A DNA stretch of 16,439 bases from CAUUJV01 sp963545565 (GTDB lineage Bacteria; Actinomycetota; Actinomycetes; Actinomycetales; Bifidobacteriaceae), in the NCBI GenBank assembly GCA_963545565.1, contig CAUUJV010000018.1, positions 1-16,439 of the forward strand. Reading direction: 5' to 3'. The notes beneath the pieces are model-generated. The model saw only the letters and a list, made by a program, of their open reading frames with translations. It ran no database searches and was not told where the DNA came from. Shown in pieces: positions 14,740-16,439 of the stretch. Numbering within the stretch: position 1 is the stretch's first letter; every line of letters begins with the position of its first letter. The translations under genes were made by a program, and so were the position numbers.

Positions 14740-14764
14740 TTCAAGATTCTGTTAGAAAAATTCG
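14740..14764 (+). repeat. Intergenic element, copy 2 (upstream of rsfS)
   Basis: TTCAAGATTCT (14740-14750), GTTAGAA (14751-14757) and ATTCG (14760-14764), matching the copy at 4051-4075 block for block, with gaps of zero and two bases in place of two and zero. It begins five bases after the glmU stop and 92 bases before the rsfS ATG. Candidate promoter, operator or small dispersed repeat. Confidence 0.5.
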
Positions 14765-14782
14765 TAAAACTCTACAAAACTT

Positions 14783-14812
14783 TACATAGGTCTACATAGA
14801 GGACTTACATAG
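14783..14812 (+). repeat. Three TACATAG direct repeats upstream of rsfS
   Basis: TACATAG occurs at 14783-14789, 14793-14799 and 14806-14812, with periods of 10 and 13 bases, and a partial CTACA copy precedes at 14772-14776. The near-helical spacing could suit a DNA-binding protein, or it may be replication slippage in AT-rich DNA. It lies 19 bases before the rsfS ATG. Confidence 0.5.
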
Positions 14813-14831
14813 TTGAAAGAAATGAAGAAAA

Positions 14832-15239
14832 ATGCCTGCTTATCAAGATTCGATTGAGTCAGCTCGTATTGCGGCCGCAGCAGCGGATGAGATGAAGGGC
14901 GAGGATATCGTTGCAATCGATGTTTCTCAGCCACTCGCTATCACCGATTTATTTGTGCTTGCTACGGGAAGCTCTCCTCGCCATGTGCTTTCAATAGCAG
15001 AAGAAATTGAAAAACAGCTTCAACTTCAAAAGGGGCTAACACCGAAGGTGCGTGAAGGCTTAAGCGAAGCTGAATGGGTTTTGCTTGATTTCGGCGATTT
15101 TGTAGTACACGTGATGGATCAGGATTCTCGCGAATTCTACGATTTGGAACGTTTGTGGAAAGACTGCCCGCGCATTGATCTTCAACTTCCGCACCATGAT
15201 GACGAAGCCGATGAAAGCGTTGAAGAGGACTCTGAATAA
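14832..15239 (+). CDS. rsfS: Ribosomal silencing factor RsfS (Iojap family)
   Basis: A 135-residue protein that binds ribosomal protein uL14 on the 50S subunit and blocks joining with 30S when nutrients are short. Family landmarks: DVSQPLAITDLFVLATGSSPRHV near residues 35-57, and LLDFGDFVVHVMDQDSREFYDLERLWKDCP near 78-110, the most conserved block of the family. The N-terminal helix is alanine-rich, and the last 15 residues are an acidic tail (DDEADESVEEDSE). The start ATG 14832 follows a purine-rich stretch (GAAGAAAA) with no strong Shine-Dalgarno. The histidine phosphatase starts three bases after its stop. In other actinobacteria this gene usually follows nadD directly; here it follows glmU. 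Confidence 0.93.
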   Translation: MPAYQDSIESARIAAAAADEMKGEDIVAIDVSQPLAITDLFVLATGSSPRHVLSIAEEIEKQLQLQKGLTPKVREGLSEAEWVLLDFGDFVVHVMDQDSREFYDLERLWKDCPRIDLQLPHHDDEADESVEEDSE

Positions 15240-15242
15240 TCT

Positions 15243-15977
15243 ATGATGTATGATTCCACGCTGTTTACGTCCGGCAATGAGCACCATGTTCGCGCTGTCA
15301 CATTGATACGGCATGGGCGCACAGCGTACAATGCAGCTTCTCGTTTGCAGGGGCAAGTGGATATTCCGCTTGATGAGGTTGGTCGTTGGCAAATCCAGCA
15401 GACTGCGCGTGAATTGCGTTCCTTATATGTCGATAATTCACCTGAAGTGACTGAGCATATTGTTATATCCTCGGATTTGGGAAGAGCTTTAGAAACCGCG
15501 CATGCCTTTGCAGATTCTCTCGGCGTTGAAATCACGCCAGATAGCCGTGTGCGAGAACGTAATTTTGGTGATTGGGAAGGCATGAGTCGCGCTCAGCTTA
15601 TTGAGCAGTGGCCGCAGGATTATTCCGACTGGATTAATCTCAAAGATGGTGAACTTAAGCACGGCGCAGAACCTAAAACTGTTGTCGGATCTCGCGGAGC
15701 GGAAGCAGTGAATGAATGGGCACGAAAGGGAAACAGTAATTCTGAACTTTTCGTGTTCTCTCATGGTGCGTGGATTAATCAGACTGTTCAAACTCTTCTT
15801 GGTCTTGATAAAGTCAACCCAAATTTTGTCAGCCTCGTATCGATGCGAAATGCTTTTTGGGCGCGGCTTATTCCAAAAGAAAATTCACAAGGAACGCTAG
15901 ATTGGCGTTTAGTGGATTATGCTCATGGACCGCAGGCTGCATATGCAACTGACTGGGATAATCCAGTACTTTCGTAA
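15243..15977 (+). CDS. Histidine phosphatase family protein (phosphoglycerate mutase-like; GpgP position)
   Basis: A 244-residue protein of the phosphoglycerate-mutase-like branch of histidine phosphatases. The phospho-acceptor His24 is in LIRHGRTAYN; the typical SSDLGRALETAHAF and RERNFGDWEG segments follow; His174 in FSHGAWIN is the second catalytic histidine. The gene sits straight after rsfS, where M. tuberculosis has Rv2419c (glucosyl-3-phosphoglycerate phosphatase, GpgP). Position alone does not prove that substrate, so I leave the symbol empty. Two adjacent ATG codons (15243, 15246) could start it; no strong Shine-Dalgarno is seen, and coupling to rsfS three bases upstream is likely. 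Confidence 0.9.
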   Translation: MMYDSTLFTSGNEHHVRAVTLIRHGRTAYNAASRLQGQVDIPLDEVGRWQIQQTARELRSLYVDNSPEVTEHIVISSDLGRALETAHAFADSLGVEITPDSRVRERNFGDWEGMSRAQLIEQWPQDYSDWINLKDGELKHGAEPKTVVGSRGAEAVNEWARKGNSNSELFVFSHGAWINQTVQTLLGLDKVNPNFVSLVSMRNAFWARLIPKENSQGTLDWRLVDYAHGPQAAYATDWDNPVLS

Positions 15978-16058
15978 AACTTTCAGACTTTATGCATGTT
16001 ATTTAAATGAGCGTAACGTAAGCTTAAAAAAATCGATATGCGAAGGAGGAAAAGTTCA

Positions 16059-16439
16059 GTGCGCAAGTTCCTAAAAAATCTGTCACTTCCACAGATTATT
16101 GCAGGTGCATTAGCTGCAGTTACGTCTTTTCTTCTTGCTGCGAAAATTGGCATTGCTGGTTCCGTAATTGGCGTGGCAGTGGGATCTGTTGTTTCTACGA
16201 TTGCTACTGAGGTTTATAAACACGTTATTAAAACATCGTCAGAGAAAATTCAAGAAAAAGTAGGGACTTCTCCGGCTGACTCTGAGGATAATTCAGCCAA
16301 TCCTGTTGCTGGCGACGCAACTAGCCTAGTTATAGAACATTCTGGTACAGAGCATCCTAATATAGAACAAAATGTTGAAGCGACTCGTGTTATTTCTAGT
16401 AGTGTAAATAATAAGAATGCGGTAAATAGTAAGAATGCG
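16059..16439 (+). CDS. Small membrane-type protein of unknown function (3' truncated by window edge)
   Basis: Open from GTG 16059 to the last base (127 codons, no stop). The start is supported by a very strong Shine-Dalgarno, AAGGAGG at 16043-16049, nine bases upstream. Residues about 12-52 are hydrophobic (PQIIAGALAAVTSFLLAAKIG, then a Gly/Val-rich stretch), enough for one or two membrane segments after a short basic N-terminus (VRKFLKN). The rest is polar and probably disordered, ending in VNNKNA-VNSKNA, encoded by an 18-bp tandem repeat that reaches the edge. No family recognised. The 81-base gap after the phosphatase suggests a separate promoter, though none is clear. Confidence 0.72.
   Translation, partial: MRKFLKNLSLPQIIAGALAAVTSFLLAAKIGIAGSVIGVAVGSVVSTIATEVYKHVIKTSSEKIQEKVGTSPADSEDNSANPVAGDATSLVIEHSGTEHPNIEQNVEATRVISSSVNNKNAVNSKNA
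16404..16439 (+). repeat. 18-bp tandem repeat, two copies, at the window edge
   Basis: GTAAATAATAAGAATGCG (16404-16421) and GTAAATAGTAAGAATGCG (16422-16439) differ by one base. The unit is six codons (VNNKNA / VNSKNA) and in frame with the membrane-type protein. The array may continue beyond the window. Confidence 0.85.

Noticed and set aside
14822..14857. Eleven-codon frame overlapping the rsfS start
   Set aside because: Weak initiation context and no sign of a functional peptide; a chance frame in purine-rich DNA.

Overview
The window looks like core chromosome of a low-GC member of the Bifidobacteriaceae, most likely Gardnerella or a close relative. This rests on gene order and protein wording of actinobacterial type, together with AT-rich codon choice judged by eye; I could not run a search. 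No phage, transposon, CRISPR array, integrase or obvious foreign island is visible.

Layout: (1) Positions 1-6800 carry a rightward housekeeping block: the end of tyrS, an Arg/Gly-rich TPR protein, a HAD phosphatase, a 54-residue small protein, tlyA (rRNA 2'-O-methyltransferase), nadK and recN. This order matches the tyrS-(lprJ)-Rv1691-Rv1692-Rv1693-tlyA-ppnK-recN run I remember from Mycobacterium tuberculosis. Several junctions are TAATG overlaps, so translation is probably coupled. (2) A bidirectional terminator follows recN, then thrC (threonine synthase) lies alone on the minus strand. (3) From a divergent spacer at 8365-8549, a second rightward block begins: proA, an unrecognised 186-residue protein, nadD, prs, tRNA-Gln(TTG), a NagD-like HAD protein, glmU, rsfS, a histidine phosphatase and the start of a small membrane-type protein that runs off the end.

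Together the genes serve translation (tyrS, tlyA, rsfS, tRNA-Gln), NAD(P) synthesis (nadD, nadK), PRPP supply (prs), cell-wall precursor synthesis (glmU), DNA repair (recN) and amino-acid synthesis (proA, thrC). In other actinobacteria nadD sits next to rsfS and a phosphatase gene; here a prs-tRNA-HAD-glmU segment lies between them.

The genes are ordinary and I do not see a new multi-gene system. The most interesting signals are small: a mutually exclusive pairing that can hide the prs ribosome-binding site; a GC-rich, self-complementary spacer between tRNA-Gln and the glmU operon; an intergenic element present twice, upstream of nadK and upstream of rsfS; short in-frame tandem repeats in two proteins; and an RGG-like disordered tail on a TPR protein. 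No gene-free stretch exceeds 300 bases; the longest (8365-8549) is described below.
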